The notes: generated by a model from the letters alone, not told the origin. Positions 34,391 through 46,769 are shown, counted from the first letter of the stretch. The stretch is DNA of 64,000 bases from Bidens hawaiensis (GCA_021521415.1 JAIQDT010014359.1:150403-214402); one strand, 5' to 3'. Numbers and translations are program-made.

Positions 34391-37300
34391 TGTAACGCCC
34401 GTAAATTTCGTTAATCGGCTTGATCATTTATGAAAGTTTGTTTAAAAGCCGGGATTTCATCTTTCTAATTTAGAGCCTTGTAATACATTTTAAAAGTCCG
34501 TTTATCCATCCTTTTGCTCAAAGCATCGTCTCTTATAACTTAAATTGTTAGATTAGTATGTAGCACCCGACATTTTGTTTATCGTCATGAGACATTTGTA
34601 GAGTTTGTATTATACTAGAGAGTTGATCCGACATTCTTCGTGGACCTCCTTGTCATTCTCGTAAGTTAAACTATTTTACCTTTCATCCAAGTTATCACCA
34701 TTTGCAAACTTGAGGGAATAGAATGTAAATTAATTATTATGTCATTAGAAAAAAAAAAGAAAACCCTAACCCCCCCCCCCCCCTGCTGTTTACGATCGGT
34801 GTTCCTAAGCTCCTCAACCCTCAACTTTTTCTTCAATTCCAGCCATTACCAAGCCATCTCCATCCAATTCAAGGTTAGTATTACGTCAAGGATTGTGTTT
34901 TTCACAATTAAACCTTTTATTGAACCCTAGAGTTGTCAAAATCATGTTAGGGTTTGAGTTATGATTAAAACAATTTCTAACGATTCGTACTCATTTATTG
35001 TTTGGTCCTTAACTCGGATGAAACTTGATTGTTTTTGAGTTATTCTTGATTCCATGATGTTCTACTTTGAGTCTAGTTTCCAGAAAGGTCTAATATGTAA
35101 TTTTTGGAAGAGATTTGAATGGTTTTTATGATTTAATAAGATCGCGTGTCAAAGCGGATGCGCGGTGACGGATTCTGGTCTGTCTTCCCGACATCATAAC
35201 TCTTTTTTGAGAAGTCTAAATTGGTTGATTCCACTTCTGAAAGTTCACATTTTGAGTTAATATTACAACCCAATTGAAATCGCTTAATTTAGTTTGGTAA
35301 TGATTTTTAAAAAAATAAAACACTTTTTTTGCGCACTGAAATAACTGCACATACCTTTCTGTATTGGAGGAATTTTTATGATTTTTTTGTGCATTGAAAA
35401 AATATAAAAAAAATATTTTTAAAAGCCTAATACATTTATTAAACTCTGGTAAAAATTTCATAATTTATTTCTATGATTTCCCTATGTAATAAAATACATC
35501 TTTGCATGCTAAAATCTGCATGTTATACTAGTTATTGATCGATACTTTCATTTTAGGCTTAACTGGTGGCTGTCCTTTTGAACACTTTCGGGGCTATTTT
35601 GATTGAGGTTCTTACTCCATAATCTTCTTAGGTATGTCTAGTGTAAAATACTTTAATATCGTGAGCTATGCTTTTCGTTTGATTGGTCAGTCAACTAGTG
35701 ATATATTGAAAACTAGTGTTTGGTTGTCTAGATTGTTAAATTGTTGCGTTTAGCGCAAGGTTTGAAGGAATTCACAACCAATTCAGTTTGTGTAACTTCG
35801 GTTTGATATACGGGCTGTGAAAAAATGACTTTTGTAAGTATTGGGGTTGAATTGGTTGTCGGTTACTCAAACGGGTCGGTACAATGCGAATTTGCGTTTA
35901 TTTGATAGTTGGTGCGTTGTGTTTGCGAGTTACCGACCCATCCAACTCGTGTAGTGTAGTGTGGACTTTTTGGCTGTGATTTTATTAAATTTGGTCCACA
36001 CGGGGCGGAGTTGGTTGTTAAGTGCTTAAACAACTCATAGACGCACATATTCGTCTCATCTAGCAACTTCCGGGGGTAATTTGGGAATTCTTTATTCCCG
36101 GGAGTATCTAAGGGTCGTTTTGGTAAACACAAGGCCTGGGGGCTGTTATTATTGAACTTGGTGAGGTCGAGGCTTTAGGTAACTCTAACCATGTTAGAAT
36201 GCCTCGTAGAATAAACGAGTCCTTTTGGTATCGTTAGTAATGATTGTTTGTAAACCGACAAGCGTTTGAGTTGTGGGGATACTTAGGGGTTCTCTAGCTC
36301 GTGGTGATTATGTGCCTCGCGTCAGGAGAGTTCATGATGCCCCGTTTCACCCTTTTCAAATTTTGGGCTAGCATACACACCTAACTGATTATACTTGATA
36401 AACCGTTTAAATGATTTTGCATAGGCTTATTTGTATTATAGTATGTCTTGGGATGATATTTATGTACGTATACACATGTGTTACCTTATGGCTTATAGGC
36501 TTACTTGTATTATGGTATATTTTGGAATGATATAAGTATGTATGCTTACACATGTGTTACCTTATAGCCTATGATTAGTGGTGTTAATTAGTTACTATTG
36601 AGTAAGGATGTTTGCGTATGCCTACTGTGTGCTGGCATACGGGGTATGGTGATCTTGGCTGGGCCAAACTATACTAATCAGGTTCTAAAATCCTGTGGCG
36701 GGCCCTAGAAAGCCCATGAGGGGGGAGGCTCGTGTGGTATGATCACCATCATATGGAATGTTGCGTGCATGATGATTTTGGTCGGGCCAAACTATACTAC
36801 CCAGGTTCTAAAATCCTGTGACGGGCCCTGGAAAGCCCGTAAGGGGGGCGGCTCGTGTGGCATTATCATCATAACGGGTCCCTAAAATCCCGTATCATGT
36901 GCTTAGGTCGTACGCGTGTTCGACCTTGATGTTATTACTTGGATGTTATGCATAGGGATACATATTATATATATATATATATATATGTATAGCTACTTAT
37001 CATTTACCCATTGCCTATTTGTTCATATCCTGTATTATATTTAAACTCTTGGAATGATTTATATAAATGTCGTTTATTAAAACTTGAACTCACTCAGCTC
37101 AAGCTGACTTTGTATGTATGTTAGTGTGAGTTTCAGGTTAAGAGGAGGATGCTTACCGCTTGGACGTGCTCGAGACTACTTGGTCGGTTGAAGGCATATC
37201 TTGTCGGGGAATTTACTAATGCAATTTGTTTCTTTTCAATTATTACTAAACGTATTCAAATTTAGTTTTGGGCATATTTCCCGGTTTTTGGGGATTTTAA

Positions 37301-37520
37301 TATTTACTATTCCACTATTTATTACTCTGAATTTATTTTAATAAGATGAACTTGTTTGGTTTTAAATTTTAGAGAGGACTTGTTTTGATACTTATGACTT
37401 TCCGCTGATTTTATACTCTGATGTGGTTTCAAAATAAAATGAATTGCTTTGGGTTTAAAATTTTGTTAAGTTTTTGATATGATTACCAACTGTAGTATTC
37501 CCGGGATTCGGGGTTTTACA
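34391..37520 (+). mobile_element. Solo LTR, 3.13 kb, TSD AATTT
   Basis: It begins TGTAACGCCCG and ends GGGGTTTTACA, with perfect AATTT on both sides (34386-34390 and 37521-37525). The empty site is preserved in the sister LTR at about 43890, which reads straight through. The right part has AACTCACTCAGC at about 37088, a landmark shared with LTR A, LTR B and other Tekay-like LTRs. A C-run lies at 34769-34783 and a 2-unit repeat at 36640-36870. No internal region remains. Confidence 0.95.
36640..36870 (+). repeat. Two-unit tandem repeat of about 125 bp in the solo LTR
   Basis: Both units carry GGGCCAAACTATACTA, CAGGTTCTAAAATCCTGTG, CGGGCCCT, GAAAGCCC and GGCTCGTGTGG in the same order. A third short AACGGGTCCCTAAAATCCCG relative follows. 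Confidence 0.9.
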
Positions 37521-37525
37521 AATTT

Positions 37526-37927
37526 ACTCGATTTATGCCAAAAATAAGCGATTTGGATGCTAAAACCAAATTAGGAAACAAAATAAGCTATTTAATGAGA
37601 AAATCTAGTACAATAACTAACAAAATTTGGCTTGGACACCAACAAAACGAAATTGGACTAACTATAACATTTCTTGGAGTTTAAGTTTCGTTAATTTAAT
37701 CGAAAATAAGAAAGAATTGACAAAATTAGTCCCTTTAGTTCCCGAAAATACTATTTTTAGCTGTTTTAAGCGATTTTAAAGGTTTCTAAGGATTATTTGG
37801 CATTATTGAAAGTTATGGAATTATAAAATAAGTTAAACCAAGTTAAATACAAGTTTTAATCAGTTCAAATATCCTAATTATATTCTCGAATCGGTTTAAA
37901 CAAATACGAAAAATACGAGATGTTATA
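37526..37927 (-). mobile_element. LARD 3' LTR, proximal part
   Basis: It resumes ACTCGATTTATGCC and runs to the LTR edge TGTTATA at 37927 (TGTTACA in the sister LTR at 44284). On the minus strand this is where the 3' LTR begins. Confidence 0.9.
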
Positions 37928-39929
37928 GTCTCCCCTACTTTAGGGAATTTCGTCCCGAAATTAAGGAAAACTAGAACACTGTCATTTTTGAAAATAATTA
38001 AACTTTTAAGGAAAATATCATCACATAGAACTTTTAATAATCGAAGCAATGCTTCAATTGACAATCCGATAAGGGCATTTATATATAGGATGTACCAGCG
38101 GCGTATCCACCATGTCCTTACGTATTATGATTTCCATGCAAGGACTTGAATAATTATGTTCCGGACCATTATTACTCTTATCGTCGGATGGTCCGCATAA
38201 CTCATTTCATCATGTGGGTTATAAAACATTTAAAACCATCATTTGGAAAGAAGCAAACGTTTTGAAAAAATTTTAATTCAAGAGATATTTAATAAATGTT
38301 CTAGTTTGATTAATAAAATAAGGTAAGTTCTAAATATCTTTTGCTTACGAAGGAAACAAATTTCTTGAAATAAATGTTATTTATGAATCGTGATAATCGA
38401 AACTAAGGAATTGAGGTGTAGGTACAAGATTCTTGTAAGTCTACCTTGATGAAAGGAATTTTATTTAGGCGATAAAATGCACAAAAGTTAATTTATAACA
38501 AATCATTAAATAGTTAATAGCATGCAGAATCTTTAAAGATCGTATAGTTTAGGAATGAAGTTCTTAAGATCGAGAGTATAAGTTTAAACACAATTAACAA
38601 AAATTTTGATGAGTCGAGTTTGGTTAGTTTGAGAACTTAAAGAGAAGTTAATATAAAGTCATAGCTTTTCAAGTTTGTGTTGTTGAGATTAGATGAATTC
38701 GATTAAGATATTCTAAAATATTATAATAGCTAGTAATTAAGAATTTAAATATTAATGATAATACGAAGATATACATACTTGAATTAAATTGTTAATACAT
38801 TAAACTGAGAAGTGGATATTCCCGATTCACCGAGATAGTCCTATTCCAATTAAATCTTTAAAATTAGATAAAACATAAAGTAGGTAATTGAAGATATTAA
38901 ATTATATTAAATTGGGAATTCGTGGATCTTTTTTTTTTTCACAAAATCGTTATAAATAGTAAGAAATAAGTAAATTGAGTTATCGATGATTTATAATGGA
39001 AATTCAAGTAAATAAAAAATTTTAAATTAATCGTGATTTCAAAATAAGATGTGAAGTATATAAGATAAACGCGAGGCTAAAAATGAATGAACCACCATGA
39101 CTATTCTAACAATTACGAATTCATCAATAAAATGTTTAAAATTTGCAATATATATAAAAAAATCAAAGTGGGAAGTTGAAGTATTTATGAACCATCGTTT
39201 TAATTTCAACCAATTAACGAAACTTAATCACTAAATGGATTTCTATGGAGATTTAATCAAAAAGTCAACTGACTAATAAAGTTAAATTAATTAATGGATG
39301 ATTTTTAATTTAAAAATGAAAATTAAATTTAGAGGATAATAATAAATTTACCATAATTGAATTTTAATAATAAAAATTTATAAAATGGAAAGTAAGTTGT
39401 GAAAACTAACATGAAGTTGAGTAAAGACAGGAAGTAATAAAACATTTATAGTTAAAATTGAGGGTACGGATTTAAATGCGCTTAGAAGTTTATAGTTTGA
39501 GAATATGGATTTAAATAAGAAAAGATTATTAAAATAATAGTTTAACGGATATGAGTTAGTATAAGATTTCTTGTTCGGTGTATTTTAGTTTTGTTGAGAT
39601 TGGTGGTCGTTTGGGTAACGGAATACAACAACAAACTCCTTGTCGATTCTAGTAGTCGAACAGCAATCACGAGAAGCAGGTGAACGACGTTGATTACGAT
39701 GATTGATTCCTAGGAAAGACATTCTATGAGGACCAAAGGTGAAACCTTATAAGATGATGGGTAAGTTGTGGAAATGAGTCAATGTGGAACAATAGAGAAG
39801 TGTAAAGATTTGTGCATGTGATGACTCGAGGACGAGTCGGAATTTAAAATAATGTATATAAGTTTGAAGCATTTAAGTAAATAATGTTTTATAAAATTTT
39901 CCAAAAATAAAATAACCAAGCATATCAAA

Positions 39930-40195
39930 CGAGTTGACCTCCAATGAGCTTTCCATGACAATTTGAATGGCCCAACTAAATAAAGCAATATAAAGTTTGC
40001 GAATTGGCCTCCCATGAGCGGTCCATGGCATTTTGATAGCCCAATTCAAATAACGTGTAATAAACAATTGAGTTGTTCAGCCCATGAGCGTGTACATGAC
40101 ATTTAACTGACCCAACTAATTAACGAATTATAGAATCAATGGAGTTGTTCGGACCATGAGCGTTACATGGCATTTAACCGACCCAACTAAATATC
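39930..40195 (-). repeat. Imperfect repeat of about 62-66 bp, four units, in the LARD leader
   Basis: Each unit has a CCATGAGC(G) box, a CATGGCATTT/CATGACATTT box and a GACCCAACTAA/GCCCAACTAA box at similar spacing. On the element's own strand this is the leader downstream of the primer site, where packaging signals usually lie; that function is inferred. Confidence 0.8.
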
Positions 40196-40619
40196 GAATT
40201 AACGAATCAAATAAATTTAAAATAACTAAAAACACAATTTGGAAGTACAACCGTTTAGCCGGTTATACTTACCACGCAACCGTTTAGCCGATTACGGGTA
40301 CCACTTAAAGTTATGGTTGTACGACATTTGTCATACCCTCATGCTTCAAGGCGAAGAAGCAAAACAAAACACGAGAATTCTTAAGGAATTTCCTACAATA
40401 AAAGATAATTTACAAAAATAAAAGATCTTGAAAAATATTTTGAATGTGAGGCATAGCCTCGTAATTTGTGTGGTGTGTCCAGTAAATAGATAAGACACAA
40501 TATAATAAAATTATTAATCTAATTAAGCTGTAAACAATTTAAATAGCACATTAGCCAGTATAGGGTTCCTAATATATGTCGACTAAGACCATTTCTAACG
40601 ACCTATCTTATAACCTTCG

Positions 40620-40631
40620 GCTCTTATACCA
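40620..40631 (-). promoter_or_regulatory. Primer-binding site of the LARD element
   Basis: The minus strand reads TGGTATAAGAGC, matching 11 of 12 bases of the usual initiator-Met tRNA complement TGGTATCAGAGC. It starts 3 bases inside the 5' LTR edge at 40635. Confidence 0.85.
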
Positions 40632-40634
40632 ATC

Positions 40635-40668
40635 TGTCACACCCCAACCTAAAGCGGAAATGCCGGGG
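40635..40668 (-). mobile_element. LARD 5' LTR, short proximal part
   Basis: TGTCACACCCCAACC matches the left end of the element at 32901. After CGGGG (40664-40668) a solo LTR interrupts it. Confidence 0.9.
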
Positions 40669-42470
40669 TGTAACATTTCGAAAATACCCTGTTCAATTTT
40701 GGGCTAAAAAATGACAATTCTAAAACTTAAGGGGGTTCAAAATGAAAATTTTGATTTTCAAGACCATAGCGCTACGCGATGGGCAGAGACAAGGGATCAT
40801 CGCGCTACGCGATGCCGTTTCCCAAGAAACTAGAAAAAGGGGGTGCCGCGCTACGCGACGGTCTCAGAGCAAGGGGGCATCGCGCTATGCGATGACCGGG
40901 TTAAGTCATCAGTGCCACGTGGCCAACCAATTGCGGCATAGCGCAATGCGGCATAGCGCAATGCGATGGCCCAAGGAATAGGGCATCGCGCTACGCGAGG
41001 GTCCCAAAACTTTTCCTATAAAAGGGCAGCTACGGGTTCAGTCCATTCCATCTCATTTTCACACTAAAAGACACACACTTAGTATTAGGAAGCGTGCTAG
41101 CTTTGCCGAGGAGTCCCGAGGTCCGTTTTCGTAAAGTTTGAGCAAGTATGGAAGTGTTAACGAGCCGTAGAGCGATTAAGCGAGTAGAAGCAAGGTTCTG
41201 CCAACTAAGCAATCAATCTGCCATAGCATAAGTATTTCCATGCACCCACTAAGGTAGGATATAAGTCTAAGTTATTGTCAATTATATTATCATAAGCTTA
41301 GACTCAGTCAAGGCTATGGCCTTTAACCTTGAAAGTATTTTCAAAAGCATTCACGATCAGATTTCAATTAAACATTATTATAATGTTATACAAAACTATA
41401 TTTTGACGGGCATGTAGTAACTGGAAGGAGGATATCATTAGTAGACTCTTCTTGACTAAGGTAAGTAATTCGTACACATCCCAATCTACCGCGGGACCCG
41501 TTTACTTACCTGGAGAAGTTTGCCAACGTGATAAACCTTATTAGGCCAAAGCATGCTATATCAAACGTCATACAAAATACAAACATGATTTCAAAACATT
41601 CACAAACCTAATCAAGGTTAAAACCAGACTTTAAGTCTGCAGTCTAATCAAGAAACACCATCAAGGTGATCATTCAAACCTATTTGTTTATAGGTTGACA
41701 ACCATTTGCAATCAAAGAAAGGTTTTCAATCAATCATATCATCGATTCAGGTGAATACGTTAAACCTTCATAAACAGTCAAACATATTTATACTCTATAA
41801 AATAGACAGGTTGTTTATCTTATTGAGTCAGTCAAATATTTGCATGAGATTACGTGATCTCTAAAACATTGTAATACAAATTAGAGAATAAACCAACTTA
41901 GACCGAATACACATGTGTCTGGATCCAAACATAACTGTTAAGCCCAAACAGTCAAAGGCTACGTGGCCGCGGGCTAATGGTAATATATAGTTTCTCCGGT
42001 ACGGGCTACGTGGCTCCGAGACTTGTGTGTGTGTAGGGCAGTGTTACATATACCGGGTATAGTAATATATCCGCTGAGCTTGTCAAGAAAACTATATTTT
42101 TATTATAATTGTTATTTATATATGCTTTTTGAGTCATAACGATTCGTCAGCACATAGCTGACGTATTTTAATCCCAACTGCATGTAACTAAGTTGATGAT
42201 TACTAGATACAAGGATTAGAGTCATCCCGGAGATAGAAGTTCGCGTACTTGATGGCTCGGTTTTTGGTATACAAATCCTTGTAATATTTAATAACAAAAT
42301 TTTGTAAACTTTCAACTTTGGTATTTAATTCCCAAGTAAATTTTCAATGTAAATTAATATTATATTAAACCTTTAAGTCTTCCGCTAAAATTAACCCATA
42401 ACTCTGATACATTTACAAAACAGGTACCAACTATTAGTCACACTCCTAAGCCCTAAATCGGGGTGTGACA
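40669..42470 (+). mobile_element. Solo LTR, 1.80 kb, TSD CGGGG
   Basis: It starts TGTAACATTTCG and ends GGGGTGTGACA, with perfect CGGGG pentamers on both sides (40664-40668 and 42471-42475). Near its start is an array of CG-rich dyads (40769-40998) immediately before a TATA box, CCTATAAAAGG at 41015-41025. No internal region is present. Confidence 0.95.
40769..40998. promoter_or_regulatory. Array of CATCGCG-CTA-CGCGATG dyads before a TATA box
   Basis: Seven or so copies occur; the perfect one is at 40798-40814 (7-bp arms, 3-nt spacer). Variants include GCCGCG-CTA-CGCGACG and CATCGCG-CTA-TGCGATG. The last copy ends about 16 bp before the TATA box at 41015, so these are probably promoter-proximal protein-binding sites. 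Confidence 0.6.
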
Positions 42471-42475
42471 CGGGG

Positions 42476-42941
42476 CGTCATCCGATTGCTCACAGCTCGA
42501 GGATACTATCATAATATAAAAGTGACAATATCTAATTAATTATTTTATTCAAACTATACACATTATTCAATTACAACAAGCAATTTAAATAATGAATATA
42601 AGCTCAAATAATGATTATCTTGATTATATCCTAGGGTCTTGTCTACGTGTCCAAACTTCAATACAAGCAACCTGCATATGCGTAGAAAATGGAGTTTGTC
42701 AACTTAAATTTGAGTGAGAATATCACCAGTTTTGACACAACAATATAAATAAGCATAACGTGATTAGTGCGGTAAATATAATCAAACCATAAACAAGTAT
42801 GTAGACCGTTGCCAAGAGAATCGGGCGTTGGTCAATAGCAGGAGCACCCACTATACGAATGAATGAATAGTAACACAAGTAAGCAAATAGCACGTATGTT
42901 TGATTAAGTCACTCTTCAATTACACGTACGCATTTGTTTGA

Positions 42942-43001
<60 letters not shown>

Positions 43002-44284
43002 TGAAATACGGATAGGTACACATATGTCACCAAAACGATTAGAAAAGTTATAAAATAAGGGAATGATAAGCTCACCTTAGATTAATGACAAACGAATATA
43101 AATACGAATAAACGAGTTGTCCACTACACGTCAACCGATATAAGCAATTCAGAATCTGAGACTTTAAGATATGATAATATAAATAAAAACAAACTCGTTT
43201 CTGCTGGAATCAATCCAAACAGACGTTTAGAATTTAAGTTATGTTTGTTTTAAGATTTAAGCGTGCTTGTACTAACCAGAATCCGAATAGCGATTCGGAA
43301 GTCGGGTTTTGGTTAGTAGACTTAAAATTTAGTTACCAGAATAAAAGTCTTCTGAACTGAACGTTGAATCCGATCAGAAGTTTAAGAAAACGGTAAGTCA
43401 AACTAGTTGACTATTTTGCCCTTTACGAGTTTTAAACGATTTGACCAGTCAACACCCTTCAACCAACAAAATTGATTGAAGTTTATTGACTAGGGAATGT
43501 ATATGAACGATTTTAGAGTTTACAACTTACCCGGAAAGTGAAAGAATAAAGAGATATGACGAGTCAACGGTCCACAGCATGTAAAGTCAAACGAACGAGC
43601 ATTGTATCTTCAACGAATAAGCAAAAACTGAGAAGAATGATGATGAACAGAGGTAGGACGGCTGAGAAGGCTCCTCTAGAGTTTGTGTAAAGTCTTATGG
43701 CAGGAGATTAAAGGTTGTTTATATAGGAATATAAAAAACGAACCATATTTGGAAGATTTACTCGTTTAGGTAACAAGATACGGTTTTAATGAGAATATCT
43801 ATGAAATAAACCGAAAGATTTCGTGCTTGATCAGTAATCTAAGGGTATGGACTTGTATTTTAATTATAATCCTTTTCTTGGACCTTAATTTACTCAATTT
43901 ATGCCAAAAATAAGCGATTTGGATGGTAAAAACAAATTAGGAAACAAAATAAGCTATTTAATGAGAAAATCTAGTACAATAACTAATAAAATTTGGCTTG
44001 GACACTAAGAAAACGAAATTGGACCAGCTATAACATTTCTTGGAGTTTAAGTTTCGTTAATTTAATCGAAAATAGGAAAGAATTGACAAAATTTGTCCCT
44101 TTAGTTCCCGAAAATACTATTTTTTGCCGTTTTAAGCGATTTTAAAGGTTTCTAGGGATTATTTGGCATGATTGAAAGTTATGGAATTATAAAATAAGTT
44201 AAATACAAGTTTTAATCAGTTCAAAATATTCGAATTACATTCTCGAATCGGTTTAAACAAATACGAAAAATACGAGATGTTACA
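42476..44284 (-). mobile_element. LARD 5' LTR, main part
   Basis: It continues the sister of 32901-37927 after the solo LTR. A CA/TA microsatellite (42943-42998) is expanded relative to the other LTR. It keeps the empty site of the 3.13-kb solo LTR at about 43890. It ends GATGTTACA at 44284. Confidence 0.9.
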
Positions 44285-44289
44285 GTATG

Positions 44290-44732
44290 TATGTATGTAT
44301 GTATACATACATGCATGCATGCATGTATGGAAGGAAGTTAAACATGTTAAGTATGTAACGTATTTCAGGATACATATATGTAAGTATGTGAATGTATGGT
44401 AAGTTGCATGTTAAACTAGGACTCACTCAGCATAGGTGACTTTTAGTATGTAGGCAGGCAAATAGGATGAAGCAGCTGGCTTGAGGGTGACACATGGCAT
44501 TGACTGAAGAGGCTGGCATCTATGAAGGAAATGTTATGATGTTGTATTTTGTTATATTTTTTATTTACGTAAGACAAGTTGAATGTTGTTTAAGACAAGA
44601 AGCGAATGGTTATTGATGATATGGTTGAATGTTATTTATTCCAAGAAAAGTTTAATTCACTATGATATTTAGAACTGTTTTTATGAGTAAATCCAACGGC
44701 CGGTGTAGGGCCGCCAGGTCTGGGATCTTACA
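44290..44732 (+). mobile_element. LTR A, second part
   Basis: GTAT repeats resume, followed by AACATGTTAAGTATGTAACG, GACTCACTCAGC, the GGCAGGCAAATAGG tract and the terminal block TTTATGAGTAAATCCAAC. The LTR ends CTTACA at 44732. This completes the LTR interrupted at 32900. Confidence 0.88.
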
Positions 44733-45379
44733 TTGTAGCATTTTTTGTAACATCCATACTTTAAGAATATTAAATAAAAGAAGTTTTTTTTATGTATTCG
44801 TTTGTCATGTGTTGTTATTTAATTATGTTAAATATTAATTTGGTGGAGTATTAGGCATAGGATTAAAGTATGGACTTGAGAATGGTTACGGGCCTAAGGT
44901 TTATGGGCTTGGAGTATTTAAACTCCAAAACCTCTCTAAAACCCTAAACACTCTCATTCATTCATCTTCAACCTTCAAACATGCATACACACTCGCAGTA
45001 CACACACAAACTCTATCTTCTTCCCTTATTTAATTCAAGACACGCAACATCAAGGAGTAAAGGAAAACCCGTCTAGATTCGTGAGGTCTAAGATCAAAAC
45101 CTAAACAAGATCTGGAAAGCATGCCTTAGATTAAAAGATATAGGTTTTGATGTTGGTTTATTGTGAGATTCAAAGATTAAGATGCTTATTAAGCAAGAAA
45201 AATGTAAACTTTGTAGTAACAAAGTTACTTGGGTTAGACGGTATGAGCAAGTGATGTTTGGGCCTTACCGAGTAAAGAAATGAAATTTTTATAACTTGGA
45301 ACCTATCCTAATGTTAAAACGGGTGTAACAAGACGTGTAAAGTGGCGAGTGAAAGGATCCAAGACGAGCCGATCCGAAC

Positions 45380-45555
45380 CGAAAAAACGAGCTGACTCAG
45401 AGATTTGACTTGAATGGACAAAACGAGCGGAGTCAAAGACTTAACTCGAATGCCCAAAACGAGCCGAGTCAAAGACTCGACTCGAATGGGCAAACGAGCA
45501 GAGTCAGAGACTCGACTCGAATGGGCAGACGAGCCGAGTCTAGTGACTCAACTCG
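45380..45555. repeat. Five-unit array of GAGTC-NNN-GACTC dyads in LTR B
   Basis: The unit of about 36 bp contains GAGTCAAAGACTC (5-bp arms, 3-nt spacer), then GACTCGAATGGGC and AAACGAGC. Units 3 and 4 are perfect dyads; 1, 2 and 5 are variants. Confidence 0.85.
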
Positions 45556-46013
45556 AACCAATTTGAGCTGGCTTAACTCGTTTGGTCTGCGTCGTGCAGA
45601 ACGTGTGTTTTTCAGGCCATCCCCCCCGGTTCGTTTAGGGGATTCGTTAACCTAGAAGTTCGGTGTAGTTAGAACGAGATGATTGACAATTGTAAACTTG
45701 TTAGACAGTTAGCCGTGCTCAGTTGAAAAGAGGGGTGACCATAAATTCAGAAAGAAACCGACTCCAGGTGAGTTCTAGCCCCTTACTCTGTTACGTTTTT
45801 GGGGCTGTGTGCATACTCCTATGTGTTTAGTAAATACACTTGCCTTAAGTGGTAAGTGTATACTACGTGATTGTTTATGAACGATGTATAAATAATATAG
45901 AAATTGTTATGAGTAAGTACGTGAATGTATATGAATATGAATATATATATATATAGACACACACACACACACGTATAAAGGTAAGTCAAGTTTGTATTGT
46001 TGTAAGGAACGAG

Positions 46014-46230
46014 AAGTAGGGCACTGGACTCTAATGATATCTGAGGTACGTAGGGCACCGGACCCTAATAATATCCGAAGTATGAAGGGAACTGGACCCT
46101 AATAATATCTGAGGTATGTAGGGCACCGAACCAAAATAATATCCAAGGTACGTCGGCAACCGAACCCCTAATAATATCCGAGGTACATAGGGCACCGGGC
46201 CCTAAAAATATCCGAGGTATGTAGGGAAAA
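46014..46230 (+). repeat. 35-bp tandem array, about seven units, in LTR B
   Basis: Units follow GTAGGGCACCGGACCC then TAATAATATCCGAGGTA. It corresponds in position to the 34-bp array in LTR A and shares CCCTAATAATATC. Confidence 0.9.
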
Positions 46231-46769
46231 ATGCTCTTTAAAATGTAAAAATATTAGGTATGAACTAAATGAGTTAAAGCATGAAAGTATGAAAGATATG
46301 TAAGTATGAAAGTATAAAGAAAGAAAGTATGAAATATGAAAGTATGAATTAATGTACGTATGCAAGTATATATGAATGAAAGATGAACCGGTTAAGTATA
46401 TAATACGTATCTTCGTATGCGTATTTTGTACAAAAATGAATGAATTTTTATGTTGCCTGATTAACTAGAACTCACTCAGCGTAGCTGTTTTTTAGTATGC
46501 ACGCTGGTGAGTGGGATGAGACAGGTTGCTTGAGGAGAGACAGGTGGCATTCAAGAAGAGACTCGCATCGGAAGAAGAAAAAGTCACGTGATGATCTTAT
46601 GTTATTGTTGAGACTATCTATGATGTTTTAAGACACGGTTATCTTATGATTTGTAAGGATTGGTTAACTTTTAATATTCCGCAAAAGTTTTAATTAACTC
46701 TGATTTTAGAAGTGTGTTTATGAGTAAATCCAACCCCAAATGTAGGGAACCCAGGCTCAGGGCCTTACA

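Larger units (their letters stand above)
37928..40634 (-). mobile_element. Internal region of the LARD element, no coding
   Basis: About 2.7 kb of AT-rich sequence lacks any gag, protease, RT or integrase motif on either strand. On the minus strand it ends with GACGAAATTCCCTAAAGTAG and GGGGAGAC (purine tract) at 37928-37960. Next to the other LTR, the minus strand has TGGTATAAGAGC at 40620-40631, one base off the initiator-Met primer site. An imperfect tandem repeat lies at 39930-40195. Confidence 0.85.
32901..44284 (-). mobile_element. Non-autonomous LTR retrotransposon (LARD-like), minus strand
   Basis: Outer ends read TGTTACACCCC on the left and GATGTTACA on the right; flanking pentamers are GTATC and GTATG (4 of 5 match). 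Two LTRs match over their length: 32901-37927 (split by a solo LTR; about 1.89 kb net) and 40635-44284 (split by another; about 1.84 kb net). The internal region of about 2.7 kb carries a minus-strand primer site next to the right LTR and a purine tract next to the left LTR. It has no gag or pol, so the element must have been moved by an autonomous relative. The order of events is: LTR A, then this element, then the two solo LTRs. Confidence 0.9.
44746..46769 (+). mobile_element. LTR B, 2.02 kb, chromovirus
   Basis: It starts TGTAACATCCATAC 13 bp after LTR A and ends GGGCCTTACA. The layout mirrors LTR A: TATA-like GTATTTAAAC near 44907, a short-dyad array (45380-45555), a 35-bp array (46014-46230), AACTCACTCAGC at about 46470, and the same terminal block. 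Flanks (TTTTT and ATTTC) do not form a clean duplication. It abuts a truncated minus-strand gypsy pol, so it either inserted there or is joined by deletion. Confidence 0.85.
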
